Positions 28,233-37,398 of a stretch of 64,000 nt of DNA are shown here, one piece after another. Both the position numbers and the translations under genes were made by a program. The first letter of the stretch is position 1. Every line of letters begins with the position of its first letter. Source of the stretch: Capnocytophaga haemolytica (GTDB lineage: Bacteria > Bacteroidota > Bacteroidia > Flavobacteriales > Flavobacteriaceae); contig NZ_CP014227.1 in assembly GCF_001553545.1 (NCBI RefSeq), positions 1 to 64,000 on the forward strand, in the 5' to 3' direction. The notes beneath the pieces are model-generated. The model saw only the letters and a list, made by a program, of their open reading frames with translations. It ran no database searches and was not told the DNA's origin.

Positions 28233-28240
28233 CAAAAGTA
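28233..28240 (-). promoter_or_regulatory. -7 element of sod
   Basis: TACTTTTG on the minus strand, 27 bases before the start; no consensus -33 box at the usual distance. Confidence 0.55.
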
Positions 28241-28412
28241 CGAAAAAGATTTTAGATAACACTACTCGTGATTGTTTTCTCCTTCAAGTTATTTTTTAAT
28301 CACTTTTTTTACAACTACCTATACTATTTATAAATCACTATAAATCATCAATATAGATCGTTTTTTAGAGGTGCAAAGAAATAAGTGTATTTATTTTTTT
28401 ACTGAAATATTT

Positions 28413-28441
28413 TTGTAGTTCGCTAAAAAGTCGTACTTTCG
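28413..28441 (+). promoter_or_regulatory. Promoter of ppiD
   Basis: TTG (28413-28415), 18 bases, TACTTTCG (28434-28441), one base off TAnnTTTG; ATG at 28485. Confidence 0.6.
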
Positions 28442-28484
28442 CCGTTCGATTAATCATAGTTAAAAATTTAGACGTATATAAACA

Positions 28485-30599
28485 ATGGCAGTTCTTGAGA
28501 AAATTAGAAGTAAGACCGTTTTTTTGATAGCGATCATTGGGCTTGCCCTTTTCGCTTTTGTGATTTCAGATTTCATTGGTCGTGGGAAGTTTAGTGGCGG
28601 TGTTCCCTCTGCAATAGGGAGTGTAAATGGTGAGGATATCCCCATTGGTCCCTTCAGAGAGCAGGTAGAGAATGCTCAGCGCCAATATGCAGGTGCAGGA
28701 AGCGCTTGGGTAGCACAGCAGATTTGGAAACAGAATGTGCAACAGACGCTTCTCAACCAACAAGTGGAAAAATTAGGGCTGAGTGTGGAGAAAGAGCAAA
28801 TACTCGCTATTCTTGAAAAATCGGAATTGGGCAAAGATCCTAATTTCACAAATGAGTTTGGTGTATTCGATGCTAATAAATTTACTGCGTATATAGCAAA
28901 CATAAAATCATCAAATCCTCAGGCTTACGCTCAATGGAAGCTGCAAGAAAATGCTATCGTTCAAGAAACTAAAATGCAGATGTACTTTAGCTTGATCGGG
29001 GCGGGGTTAGGCGTTACCAAAGCTGAAGCTGAGATTGACTACGCTCAGGAGAAAGATATGGCAGACATCAACTACGTAGCCTTGCCATACAACACTATCG
29101 ACGACAAAAGTATCAATGTAAGCGACAGTGAAATAGAGCAATATATTAAGAAGCACGAGAAGCAGTTCAAGCAAGAGGCTTACCGCAATATTCAATACGT
29201 AGTAATCAATGAGCGACCTTCAGCTGAAGATATCCAAAAGGAAAAAGAAGCTACTTTGCAATATCTACGCCCTGAGATCGTTTTCAATGCGAAGACAAAC
29301 AAGAATGATACTATTGCAAGTTTTGCAACTGTGAAGAACGTACGTGAGTATGTAAACAGACGCTCGAATGTGCCCTTTGATTCCTTGTTTGTGAAAAAAA
29401 GCGATCTCCCCGTTATGTATGCTGATACGCTATTTAATCTGCCAATAGGCAAAGTTTTTGGTCCATACGAAGATGGTAACACCGTTAAACTCAGCCGTAT
29501 GTTGGCTAAAGAAATGAACGGTGCTGTGAATGTAAGTCATATATTAGTAGCTTATGAAGGAAGCCAAGGGGCTAATCCAGCTCTTAAGCGCACTAAAGAG
29601 GAAGCTAAAGCACGTGCCGAGGAATTGCTCACTCAGGCAAAGACTCCTGAAGCAAACTTTGATATCTTAGCCATAACCAGCTCTGACGACCCAAGTGTAC
29701 AACGCCGTGGTGCTAACTTAGGGTATATCACCAAAGGACAAATGGTAAAACCTTTTGAGGAGTTTGCTTTTAACAATCCAGCAGGCACTGTGGGAGTGGT
29801 AGAAACTGACTATGGATTCCACGTGATAAAAGTAATTGATAAGGTAAATACAGTACAACTGGCTACCATTGTACACAATATTGAACCTTCAGATAAAACC
29901 ATTAACGAATTATTCTCAAAAGTAACTAAATTCGAAATGGATGTGAATGAAAAACCAAAAGAATTTGGTGCTATTGCCAAGAAATCTGACCTTTCAGTGC
30001 TCCGTGGGGATTATCTTCATATAAATGATGACAACATACCTGGCTTAGGTTCTAACCGCCCATTAGTAAAATGGCTGTTCGAAAAAGACACTAAGATAGG
30101 AGATGTAAAGATGTTCAACTCCAATAGTAACTATGTAGTTGCTCAATTAGTAAAGAAAGGAGAGGAAGGTATCAGCTCAGTAGCTGATGTACGCGATATT
30201 GTAAAACCTATTCTTATCAAGCAAAAGAAAGCTGAGATCTTGAAAGGGAAAGCAAAAGGTGGTAATTTAGAGGCAATTGCTTCAGCAAATAAGACCGAGG
30301 TTAAAACAGCTAATGGCTTAACAATGAAGAGTGCAATCATTGCAAACGAAGGTCGCGAACCTCGCGTAGTAGGGGCTGCTTTTGGTTTGAAACAAGGTAC
30401 AACCTCTAAGCCTATCGAAGGAGAAAGAGGTGTGTATGTAATCAAACTTAACAGCCTACAAGTAGCTACCCCTCCTATCAACTATCGCCCTTATGCTAAG
30501 GCTATTGAAACTCAACGTCTATCAGGTGCTATTGACGAGGTACTCAACGCTCTTGAAAGTACTGCGAAAATCAAAAATAATCTAAGTACCTTCTATTAG
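28485..30599 (+). CDS. ppiD: PpiD-type peptidyl-prolyl isomerase
   Basis: 704 aa. One N-terminal membrane anchor (TVFLIAIIGLALFAFVI, residues about 11-28) and a SurA_N-3-type chaperone region, then a parvulin (PpiC) domain with NVSHILVAYEG, RGANLGYITKGQMVKPFEEF and VVETDYGFHVIKVI around residues 345-450, and a C-terminal chaperone arm. The topology is inner membrane with a periplasmic body; it helps fold outer membrane and secreted proteins. It is monocistronic, ending at a strong hairpin. Confidence 0.92.
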   Translation: MAVLEKIRSKTVFLIAIIGLALFAFVISDFIGRGKFSGGVPSAIGSVNGEDIPIGPFREQVENAQRQYAGAGSAWVAQQIWKQNVQQTLLNQQVEKLGLSVEKEQILAILEKSELGKDPNFTNEFGVFDANKFTAYIANIKSSNPQAYAQWKLQENAIVQETKMQMYFSLIGAGLGVTKAEAEIDYAQEKDMADINYVALPYNTIDDKSINVSDSEIEQYIKKHEKQFKQEAYRNIQYVVINERPSAEDIQKEKEATLQYLRPEIVFNAKTNKNDTIASFATVKNVREYVNRRSNVPFDSLFVKKSDLPVMYADTLFNLPIGKVFGPYEDGNTVKLSRMLAKEMNGAVNVSHILVAYEGSQGANPALKRTKEEAKARAEELLTQAKTPEANFDILAITSSDDPSVQRRGANLGYITKGQMVKPFEEFAFNNPAGTVGVVETDYGFHVIKVIDKVNTVQLATIVHNIEPSDKTINELFSKVTKFEMDVNEKPKEFGAIAKKSDLSVLRGDYLHINDDNIPGLGSNRPLVKWLFEKDTKIGDVKMFNSNSNYVVAQLVKKGEEGISSVADVRDIVKPILIKQKKAEILKGKAKGGNLEAIASANKTEVKTANGLTMKSAIIANEGREPRVVGAAFGLKQGTTSKPIEGERGVYVIKLNSLQVATPPINYRPYAKAIETQRLSGAIDEVLNALESTAKIKNNLSTFY

Positions 30600-30622
30600 A
30601 AGAAATAGAAACTGAAAAAGAT

Positions 30623-30673
30623 AAATTAGGAGTTAAGAATAGGAATGTGATGCCTATTCTTAACTCCTAATTT
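30623..30673 (+). terminator. Rho-independent terminator
   Basis: 21-bp perfect stem (30623-30643 with 30653-30673), followed by T-rich sequence. Confidence 0.92.
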
Positions 30674-30692
30674 TTATTTACCACTCTAAATT

Positions 30693-30723
30693 TTGGCTGT
30701 TTAGGATATTTTTCGTACTTTTG
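30693..30723 (+). promoter_or_regulatory. Promoter of the pdxH operon
   Basis: TTG (30693-30695), 20 bases, TACTTTTG (30716-30723); GTG start at 30751. Confidence 0.82.
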
Positions 30724-30750
30724 CGGGGTGTTAATTAATTATTTAATAGT

Positions 30751-31392
30751 GTGGATTTAAGCGATTACAGAAAGACTTACAATAAGCAGGCACTCTTAGA
30801 GGGTGATGCCCCTGAGAACCCTATGGAGCTATTTCAGCGGTGGTTTTATGATGCTGATGAGAGTGAGAGTGTAGATGAGGCAAACGCGATGTCAGTGGCA
30901 ACTATCGGCTTAGATGGTTTTCCTAAAACGCGAGTGGTGTTGCTCAAGCAGTTTACTGCCGAGGGCTTTATCTTCTACACTAACTATCAAAGTGAGAAAG
31001 GGCGTGCTATTGCGGCAAATCCACATTTGTGCTTGTCGTTCTTCTGGGCAGGATTAGAGCGGCAGATCATCATCAAAGGGATTGCTGAGAAGGTGGCTGA
31101 AGGCACCTCCGATGGTTATTTTGCTTCGCGCCCTGTGGGTAGCCAGCTGGGGGCAATGGTCTCACCCCAAAGTGAGGTAGTGCCTTCACGGGAATACTTA
31201 GAAGAAAAGCTCCACGCCTTAGAGCAAGTCTACGCCGATAAGGAAGTGCCTCGCCCAGCCTATTGGGGAGGGTTCTTAGTGCGCCCTGTGTCAATGGAGT
31301 TCTGGCAAGGACGCCCTAATCGCTTGCACGACCGCCTGCGGTATACCCTCACTGACACTTACGATTGGATAAGAGAACGCTTAGCACCTTAA
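30751..31392 (+). CDS. pdxH: Pyridoxamine/pyridoxine 5'-phosphate oxidase
   Basis: 213 aa, starting at GTG. This FMN enzyme makes pyridoxal phosphate. Characteristic segments are MSVATIGLDGFPKTRVVLLK, GFIFYTNYQSEKGRAIAANP, SQLGAMVSPQSEVVPSRE, and the C-terminal EFWQGRPNRLHDRLRY with the substrate-binding Arg and His, ending RLAP. It is first in a three-gene unit, with 10 bases to the outer-membrane barrel gene. Confidence 0.96.
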   Translation: MDLSDYRKTYNKQALLEGDAPENPMELFQRWFYDADESESVDEANAMSVATIGLDGFPKTRVVLLKQFTAEGFIFYTNYQSEKGRAIAANPHLCLSFFWAGLERQIIIKGIAEKVAEGTSDGYFASRPVGSQLGAMVSPQSEVVPSREYLEEKLHALEQVYADKEVPRPAYWGGFLVRPVSMEFWQGRPNRLHDRLRYTLTDTYDWIRERLAP

Positions 31393-31402
31393 TAGAATTT
31401 TT

Positions 31403-32134
31403 ATGAAGAATTGGATATTTTTAATACTTATAGCATTGCCTTTTACAGGTTTTTCCCAAGAGGATATGGATGAAGGCGTAATGAGCTCCGTTAAACAGAC
31501 GGTTACCAACACTTCCGTAGACCTCGACTATCTTGAAGATCAGTTTTACGTAGGCTTCACTTATGATTATCTGGCGGTGAAGGCTACCAATGTGGTGCAG
31601 CATAACCTTTCGCGAGGTATACATGCGGGCTTTTTGCGGGATATTCCCATAAATGCGAAGCGCACTGTTGGCTTTGCGGCGGGCTTGGGCTATGCTTACG
31701 ATCGTGTGTATAACAATATGCTCGCTACCAAGACTGCCACAGGCGTGGATTACCAAATTGTAGAGCGATTTAAGGATTTAGACCTCAGCAGGAACTTCTT
31801 TGAGACCCACACCGTTGAGTTTCCTATTGAGTTTCGCTATCGCACCTCTACCCCTGAAAGTCATAAGTTTTGGCGCGTGTACACAGGTTTGAGACTTGGG
31901 TATATCTTCAGCGAGCGCAGTTTGAATACACGCAGTAGTGTCTCCACCTCATTTCAAAATCCTGACATTAATAAGACGTTTCAGTGTAAAGCATTTGCTG
32001 TCTTTGGCTATAATGCGCTGAACTTCTTCGTGCAATACAACCTTACCCCACTGATGAAAGATGCCCATACTGCAGAGGGTACTAGCCTGAAATCAAACGT
32101 ATTACAAATAGGATTAATGTTTTACATCTTATAG
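31403..32134 (+). CDS. PorT-family outer-membrane beta-barrel protein
   Basis: 243 aa. A Sec signal peptide (MKNWIFLILIALPFTGFSQ) is followed by alternating strands such as FYVGFTYDYLAVKA, TVGFAAGLGYAYDRVYN, TVEFPIEFRYRTS, WRVYTGLRLGYIFSE and a C-terminal strand ending in LQIGLMFYIL, typical of the PorT/OMP_b-brl family. In Porphyromonas PorT is needed for type IX secretion; whether this paralogue has that role is not shown by sequence. The stop is followed one base later by the VWA gene start. Confidence 0.78.
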   Translation: MKNWIFLILIALPFTGFSQEDMDEGVMSSVKQTVTNTSVDLDYLEDQFYVGFTYDYLAVKATNVVQHNLSRGIHAGFLRDIPINAKRTVGFAAGLGYAYDRVYNNMLATKTATGVDYQIVERFKDLDLSRNFFETHTVEFPIEFRYRTSTPESHKFWRVYTGLRLGYIFSERSLNTRSSVSTSFQNPDINKTFQCKAFAVFGYNALNFFVQYNLTPLMKDAHTAEGTSLKSNVLQIGLMFYIL

Positions 32135-32135
32135 A

Positions 32136-33299
32136 ATGGAAGAGCATATCACACGTTGGCGATTGATACTCGGGCAAGATGTGCGGGCAATGGGCGAGGC
32201 TGCCCTCAGCGAAGAGCAATCACTGTTAGACGCTACCCTTGCGGCACTCTATGACGATACTGAGGGTGGCAAAGGCAGTGGTCGCGGTGCTGGGTTGGGG
32301 AAGTCAGCTCCCAATCTCGCTAAGTGGCTCACCGATGTGCGCAACTTCTTCCCGCCAGATGTGGTGAGTATCATACAAGCGGACGCCATTGAGCGCAAAG
32401 GGCTTACCAAACTGCTCTTTGAGCCTGAGACGCTCAAGAATGTGAAGCCCGACATCGCTATGGTGGGCACGTTGATGGCACTGAAAGGGCAGATACCTAA
32501 GAAGTCAAAGGATTCGGCACGTGAGCTAGTAAAGGCAGTAGTAGATGAGATAATGAAGCGTATGGAGCAAGACCTACGGCGTGCAGTAACAGGGGCACTT
32601 AACAAGAAAGCACATACGCCGATTGCCAACTTCTCCTCCACAGACTGGAAGCGGACTATCAATCGTAATTTGAAGAACTACGACACGGAAACCAAGCGAC
32701 TTATTCCTGAGAAGTTTTACTTCTTTGAGCGTACACAGAAGCAAAAGAGCTGGACGGTAATCCTTGATATCGACCAAAGTGGCTCGATGTGTGACTCTAT
32801 CATCTACTCTTCAGTGATGGGCTCCATCTTTGCCTCAATGCCTGCGTTGGATACGCACGTGATTGCTTTTGACACTGAGGTTACCGACCTTACAGAACTC
32901 TGTCGTCAAGACCCTGTGGATATGCTCTTTGGGGTACAACTCGGCGGGGGGACGGACATCAATAAGTCGGTAGCATATTGTCAAACACTCATAGAGAACC
33001 CTCGCAAGACAATGTTTATCCTCATCTCTGACCTTTACGAAGGAGGCGTACGTGCGGGTCTTTTACGCCGCCTTGAGCAGATGCACAGCGATGGTGTAAA
33101 AGTGATGGTGCTGTTGGCACTTTCAGACAGCGGTCGCCCCGACTATGATGAGAAATTAGGTAAGGAAATTGCTAAGAAAGGTATCGCCTGCTTTGCCTGC
33201 ACCCCTGACCGCCTTCCTGACTTAGTGGCGGCAGCCCTAAAAGGCGATGACCTCAATAAGTTCGAGGGGAGTGATAAAGGAGGCGAGAAGAACGTGTAA
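32136..33299 (+). CDS. VWA-domain (CoxE-like) protein of MoxR-linked type
   Basis: 387 aa. Residues about 1-200 are a helical region (LTKLLFEPETLKN, DLRRAVTGALNKKAHTP) and residues about 205-370 a von Willebrand A domain with an intact MIDAS: VILDIDQSGSMCDS, the Thr in GGGTDINKSV, and LISDLYEGG. I recall this type beside a MoxR AAA+ ATPase and SWIM-zinc-finger genes in other bacteria; none of these is next to it here. It is coupled to the upstream barrel gene (1-base gap). The molecular role is unknown. Confidence 0.82.
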   Translation: MEEHITRWRLILGQDVRAMGEAALSEEQSLLDATLAALYDDTEGGKGSGRGAGLGKSAPNLAKWLTDVRNFFPPDVVSIIQADAIERKGLTKLLFEPETLKNVKPDIAMVGTLMALKGQIPKKSKDSARELVKAVVDEIMKRMEQDLRRAVTGALNKKAHTPIANFSSTDWKRTINRNLKNYDTETKRLIPEKFYFFERTQKQKSWTVILDIDQSGSMCDSIIYSSVMGSIFASMPALDTHVIAFDTEVTDLTELCRQDPVDMLFGVQLGGGTDINKSVAYCQTLIENPRKTMFILISDLYEGGVRAGLLRRLEQMHSDGVKVMVLLALSDSGRPDYDEKLGKEIAKKGIACFACTPDRLPDLVAAALKGDDLNKFEGSDKGGEKNV

Positions 33300-33307
33300 A
33301 GCATTAT

Positions 33308-33357
33308 ACAGATAAAAGAAATGGCTACCAATATGGATAGCCATTTCTTTTATCTGT
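33308..33357. terminator. Long perfect hairpin terminator
   Basis: 20-bp perfect stem (33308-33327 with 33338-33357) and a 10-base loop, just after the VWA gene stop. Confidence 0.9.
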
Positions 33358-33420
33358 AATAATATCTTGAGTTGCATTACACTTAATTCTTAAGAAAGAA
33401 AAGAATTCCAACACCACAAG

Positions 33421-33453
33421 TACGGAACACATACGGACGACATACGGATAAAA
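33421..33453. repeat. 11-bp phased repeat, three units
   Basis: TACGGAACACA, TACGGACGACA and TACGGATAAAA follow in exact 11-bp register, between the convergent VWA and LOG genes. Confidence 0.75.
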
Positions 33454-33560
33454 TAGCCCATATGGACGCATAATACAAATCAGGTATTAGGTATAAACAT
33501 TAGAACAATAAACTTTCTGAATGTTGAAATACAAAAAATATAATAAATTTCTCTCCTTTA

Positions 33561-34250
33561 TCAGAAATTAGGTCTGAGCTGATTGTTCTTACTGTAGAAG
33601 TTTTCAATCACCTCAAGCACCTCATCTTCAGTATCTACTAAGTGAAACAATTCCATATCACCAGCACTTATATTGCTGAATTTCTCTAAAAGCACTTCCT
33701 TTACCCACGCAATCAGTCCTTTCCAATACTCTGTACCCACTAAAATGATAGGTATTTGGTCAATTTTACGCGTCTGTACTAATGTTATTGATTCAAAAAG
33801 TTCATCAAGCGTACCAAAACCTCCTGGCATTGCCACTAAAGCCTGCGAATACTTCACAAACATCACTTTACGCGCAAAAAAGTAATCGAACTTGATATTC
33901 TTGTCGTGGTCAATATACGAATTGTTGGTTTGCTCAAAAGGTAGATCAATATTTAGCCCCGCTGACACTCCACCTGCCTCGTGGGCACCCTTATTGCCTG
34001 CTTCCATAATTCCAGGACCACCCCCAGTAATCACTCCGTAACCTGCCTCCACAATCTTACGACCAATACGCTCTGTAAGCTCATAATACTTACTGCCTGG
34101 CTTAAGCCTCGCAGAACCAAAAATACAAATGCACGGACCTATGGCACTCATCTGCTCATAGCCGTGCACAAACTCACTCATTATCTTAAAAATAGACCAC
34201 GCATCGTGTGTCTTAATCTCGTGCCAAACTTTTGAATGTTTCTTACTCAT
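33561..34250 (-). CDS. LOG-family (TIGR00730) Rossmann-fold protein
   Basis: 229 aa. The two hallmarks are GGGPGIMEAGNKGAHEAGG and PGGFGTLDELFE, as in LOG phosphoribohydrolases, which release free cytokinin-type bases or cleave AMP. The older name lysine decarboxylase is a misnomer. The bacterial physiological substrate is unclear. A TTG-N21-TACCTTTG promoter lies upstream on the minus strand (34308-34277). Confidence 0.9.
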   Translation of the reverse strand: MSKKHSKVWHEIKTHDAWSIFKIMSEFVHGYEQMSAIGPCICIFGSARLKPGSKYYELTERIGRKIVEAGYGVITGGGPGIMEAGNKGAHEAGGVSAGLNIDLPFEQTNNSYIDHDKNIKFDYFFARKVMFVKYSQALVAMPGGFGTLDELFESITLVQTRKIDQIPIILVGTEYWKGLIAWVKEVLLEKFSNISAGDMELFHLVDTEDEVLEVIENFYSKNNQLRPNF

Positions 34251-34276
34251 ATTTATTATTTTAAGTTATAAGGCTG

Positions 34277-34308
34277 CAAAGGTAATAATAATATTCTGAA
34301 CAATACAA
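34277..34308 (-). promoter_or_regulatory. Promoter of the LOG-family gene
   Basis: Minus strand: TTG (34308-34306), 21 bases, TACCTTTG (34284-34277). Confidence 0.65.
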
Positions 34309-34354
34309 GTTTTTAGAGTAATATTCTAAAAATAAAAGCTCTGATTAATAAAAA

Positions 34355-34384
34355 CACAAAAAAAGCCCTACCAAAGGCAGGGCT
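34355..34384 (-). terminator. Hairpin terminator of the NlpE-like gene
   Basis: On the minus strand AGCCCT...AGGGCT is followed by a run of T (complement of 34355-34364), 23 bases after the stop of the 34407 gene. Confidence 0.8.
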
Positions 34385-34406
34385 ATCCAAACTTTCTCAA
34401 CAGCTA

Positions 34407-34847
34407 TTACATCTTCTTAGTAAGGCTATAATCAAGCTCTGTCTTGATTTCATTGCCATCCTTATCCAAGAGAAGGATCTTTCCATTATCCTTAAGGGCA
34501 TAGTAGGTTTTCTCTCCTTTCTCGCTAGTAAGGGTAAACTTACCTCCTTCAAAAACAAAAGTGCCTTCTTGCTCATCTTTGAAATTCTTATCGGCAGCTT
34601 TTTCCTGCAAGCGATAGGTATTGTCGGCACGCAGTTCAAGAACGGTTACATACCCCCCTGTATCCGCAGCTGGTAATGTACCCACATAAGTTCCTGCCCA
34701 AGCGGGTGCTTCCATAGCAGGCTTTTCATCTTGCATCATCGCTGCCTCAGTAGTCTCAGAAGCGGTTTGAGCGTTGTTGCTGTTGGTGTTCTGGCAAGCG
34801 GCGAAAGCCATTGCCAATACGGCTAATGTTAAAATGTGTCTTTTCAT
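34407..34847 (-). CDS. NlpE-like lipoprotein lacking the CxxC motif
   Basis: 146 aa. Signal MKRHILTLAVLAMAFAAC with lipobox FAAC (Cys18), a Gln/Asn/Thr-rich linker, then an NlpE N-terminal-type domain: WAGTYVGTLPAADTGGYVTV, LELRADNTYRLQEK, and a C-terminal strand pair ending LDYSLTKKM. In E. coli NlpE the corresponding position reads CADC, with two Cys implicated in copper and disulfide sensing; here it is AADT. It is therefore an envelope lipoprotein of NlpE fold, unlikely to sense by thiols. Confidence 0.78.
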   Translation of the reverse strand: MKRHILTLAVLAMAFAACQNTNSNNAQTASETTEAAMMQDEKPAMEAPAWAGTYVGTLPAADTGGYVTVLELRADNTYRLQEKAADKNFKDEQEGTFVFEGGKFTLTSEKGEKTYYALKDNGKILLLDKDGNEIKTELDYSLTKKM

Positions 34848-34873
34848 TGGTGAAAAATAATTGATATTAAATA

Positions 34874-36334
34874 TTACTTGTTACTTATCAAAATGCGTGC
34901 CAAACTTACAATAAACTCACTGCCTTTTCCTTCCTCACTGCTAAAGCTAATCGTCCCTTGATATGATAGCACAATATTCCTTACCATCGCCAGCCCTAAG
35001 CCGCTACCACTGCTCTTGGTGGTAAACTTAGGCTCAAAGATCTTTTCCTTATCCTCTTCGGCAATGCCTATACCATTGTCTTTAACACGCAAAACAATGC
35101 GATCTCCATCAGTGGTAAGGTTTACCTCTACCTGAGGATTTGCGATGCTCTCCGTGGCTTGTAGCGCATTTTTAACAAGATTGGTAACCACACGCCCAAG
35201 TTGATCTTTGTCGAAGGTGCTACTGATGTCTTCCTCGCTGTAATGGAAGTGCACTATGTCCGTATCGAAGATGTCGAGCGTACGCTTGATTACAGGTACG
35301 AAGTTGAAGTACTCATCGTTCTTAGCAGGCATATTCGTCAATGCTGAGAAGGCAGCAGAGATATTGCTGAGAATGTCTATCTGCTGCACTAATGATTCGC
35401 AGAACTCATTCATCTCTTCCTCAGTGAGCGTTCCTTTGCTGAGTTTGCGCTGGAAACTCTGTACCGAAAGGCGCATTGGGGTCAGTGGGTTCTTGATCTC
35501 GTGGGCTACTTGCTTAGCCATATCACGCCACGCCTGTTCACGTTCCGATTGAGCGAGGAGTTTTTTGCTATTCTCTATCTCGTCAATCATTGCATTGTAG
35601 GCACTGACCAATTCGCGTATCTCAGCAGGAGATGAGGTCAGTATGAGCTTCTCATTGCGTTCTAACAAACGTGTATGACCGAGCCGCTTCTCAATAGTTT
35701 TAAGGGATTTAGTAATATATTTAGAAATGAAGTATGCCACTGTTAGCGAGAGAATTAGCAGGGAAAAGTACACCACTGCCAATTGGTAAAGTGAACCCTC
35801 CAAAGCGCGCTCAATGAAGGTATCGTCCTCAAAGTAAGGAATATGCAAGATAGCAATGGGTTTGAACTGCGCATCAGTAATATAGCTGTACGATATTTGG
35901 TAGCCGTGCCCATTGTAGTCGTAATGTTGAGCAATACGCTTATCGAGCTGGGTACTGAGCTGATAGAGAATGTGTTCAGGGATAAAAAGGGCGTCCTTAT
36001 CAGGCGAAAGTGTTGCCTTAGAACTCTTGAGCAGATTGCCATTAAGGTCATAAAGAGCAAAGTTGAGGTTCTCAATATTAGCAATCGTATAAATATCTTC
36101 CCTGAATATCAGCGGGATAAAGAAAGTTTCAACGGGATAAGTAGTGTTGGCAAATACGTAAGATATCTGCGTTTTGATCTGGCTCTCTTTGTCTACCAGA
36201 CGCTCATCACGGTACTCAGTAGCTTGCTTGCGATACTGTGCAGCGAGCACCACTGCCAATATAGCAAAGGCTACGACCACCAACAAGGTCATACTCAAAA
36301 AGATGCGTAACCGGAGTGAGCTTTTCTTGAACAT
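34874..36334 (-). CDS. HAMP sensor histidine kinase (NtrY-like)
   Basis: 486 aa. Two membrane helices (about residues 10-30 and 185-205) enclose a periplasmic sensor of about 150 residues, followed by HAMP, the H-box MAKQVAHEIKNPLTPMRLSV (phospho-His), N-box VTNLVKNALQATE, and GxG boxes VKDNGIGIAEED and GSGLGLAMVRNIV. The NPLTPMRLS H-box is typical of NtrY-type kinases. No response regulator is adjacent. It is last in the five-gene operon; the SPOR gene stop is 1 base away. Confidence 0.92.
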   Translation of the reverse strand: MFKKSSLRLRIFLSMTLLVVVAFAILAVVLAAQYRKQATEYRDERLVDKESQIKTQISYVFANTTYPVETFFIPLIFREDIYTIANIENLNFALYDLNGNLLKSSKATLSPDKDALFIPEHILYQLSTQLDKRIAQHYDYNGHGYQISYSYITDAQFKPIAILHIPYFEDDTFIERALEGSLYQLAVVYFSLLILSLTVAYFISKYITKSLKTIEKRLGHTRLLERNEKLILTSSPAEIRELVSAYNAMIDEIENSKKLLAQSEREQAWRDMAKQVAHEIKNPLTPMRLSVQSFQRKLSKGTLTEEEMNEFCESLVQQIDILSNISAAFSALTNMPAKNDEYFNFVPVIKRTLDIFDTDIVHFHYSEEDISSTFDKDQLGRVVTNLVKNALQATESIANPQVEVNLTTDGDRIVLRVKDNGIGIAEEDKEKIFEPKFTTKSSGSGLGLAMVRNIVLSYQGTISFSSEEGKGSEFIVSLARILISNK

Positions 36335-36335
36335 A

Positions 36336-36692
36336 TCACTTTATTGCCACTACAAAAGCCGCTGGGTAAAGTCTCTTAATAGTGGGAAGGTTCTTCTCCG
36401 CTTCTAAACGTGTGCGGAAGCTCCCTACACGCACCTTGTAGTTAGGTGTCTCAAACGATAGACTCGCGGGATATTGCTTGAGTTTGCTCTTAACATCGAG
36501 GATAGCCTTATTTGCCTCCGTAATATTGCCATTGTAGATCTGCACTTGGTAAGCACTTTCATTGCGAGCCACTTCCTTCTTGAGCTCCATTGCCTCTGCA
36601 ATATTTGCCCCTTGGTTATACGTCACCTGCGAATAGCCTACCGCAGCAAAAAAGAGGAGTAGTATACCTGTTATCAATCCTTTCTGTGTCAT
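36336..36692 (-). CDS. SPOR-domain secreted protein
   Basis: 118 aa. A signal peptide (MTQKGLITGILLLFFAAVGY) is followed by a linker and a SPOR domain: ASLSFETPNYKVRVGSFRTR, LEAEKNLPTIKRLYPAAFVV. SPOR domains bind denuded glycan strands of peptidoglycan at division sites. It lies between the membrane protein and the histidine kinase in one operon. Confidence 0.85.
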   Translation of the reverse strand: MTQKGLITGILLLFFAAVGYSQVTYNQGANIAEAMELKKEVARNESAYQVQIYNGNITEANKAILDVKSKLKQYPASLSFETPNYKVRVGSFRTRLEAEKNLPTIKRLYPAAFVVAIK

Positions 36693-36714
36693 TATTTCTG
36701 TATTTCTTGTTTTA

Positions 36715-37395
36715 TTAATGAATTGTTTTATGCAATCGCCAATACATCTTATTAATCCCTACGCCTACTAAAAACAGTAATAAGAAGAATAAGAATACCC
36801 CACCCAGCACTTTAAAGTTAATAGGATCGCTGTGAGGCACATAGATGATCTGTCCGTTAGCGGTACTGATAAGCCCCAAGAGCGTAATGAGTAGGCTCAT
36901 CAAGAAGTGCAACTCCAAACGGATATCTTCCTCTGGCAATAACTTTTCCATTGCGAAGCTACCCCCGATGAGCACTACTACCGCTGCCCCGCCTACCACT
37001 AAGGCTATGGTATCAAAAGCTACCCCCGCCTGGCTGAATATCGCCTGCGTCAGCACATAGAACAGCGTTGGGAAAAGCAACAGATTAGGATACCATTGCA
37101 GCACCTGTGCCCACCTGTTAGGCTCGCCCTTAAAGAGCTTACGCAGCGCACTAAAGCAAAATGCTATACACACTGCCGTCTCTATGGTCAGCAGCACGGT
37201 GATATTGCTCAGCACTTTGCTATCGCTCATCATTGCAGCTAAGGTTACTGCCGACTGCTCAGAGGCGTAGTCAGCCATTAGCCATACAAAGCCAAAGGCA
37301 ACAGCAGCAAAAACTGCCACCTGCCATACCTTCCAGAAGCTGAGCTTCAGCACAGCGTTAAGCATGATACATACGATCAGTAGCGTTATTATCAT
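36715..37395 (-). CDS. Integral membrane protein, unknown family
   Basis: 226 aa with about six membrane segments (for example IITLLIVCIMLNAVLKL, WQVAVFAAVAFGFVWLMADY, VFLFFLLLFLVGVGINKMYW). I do not recognise the family. The start lies 3 bases from the pyrR stop and the gene is translationally close to the SPOR gene (22 bases), so it belongs to the wzy-like - pyrR - SPOR - kinase operon. Confidence 0.75.
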   Translation of the reverse strand: MIITLLIVCIMLNAVLKLSFWKVWQVAVFAAVAFGFVWLMADYASEQSAVTLAAMMSDSKVLSNITVLLTIETAVCIAFCFSALRKLFKGEPNRWAQVLQWYPNLLLFPTLFYVLTQAIFSQAGVAFDTIALVVGGAAVVVLIGGSFAMEKLLPEEDIRLELHFLMSLLITLLGLISTANGQIIYVPHSDPINFKVLGGVFLFFLLLFLVGVGINKMYWRLHKTIH

Positions 37396-37398
37396 CGT

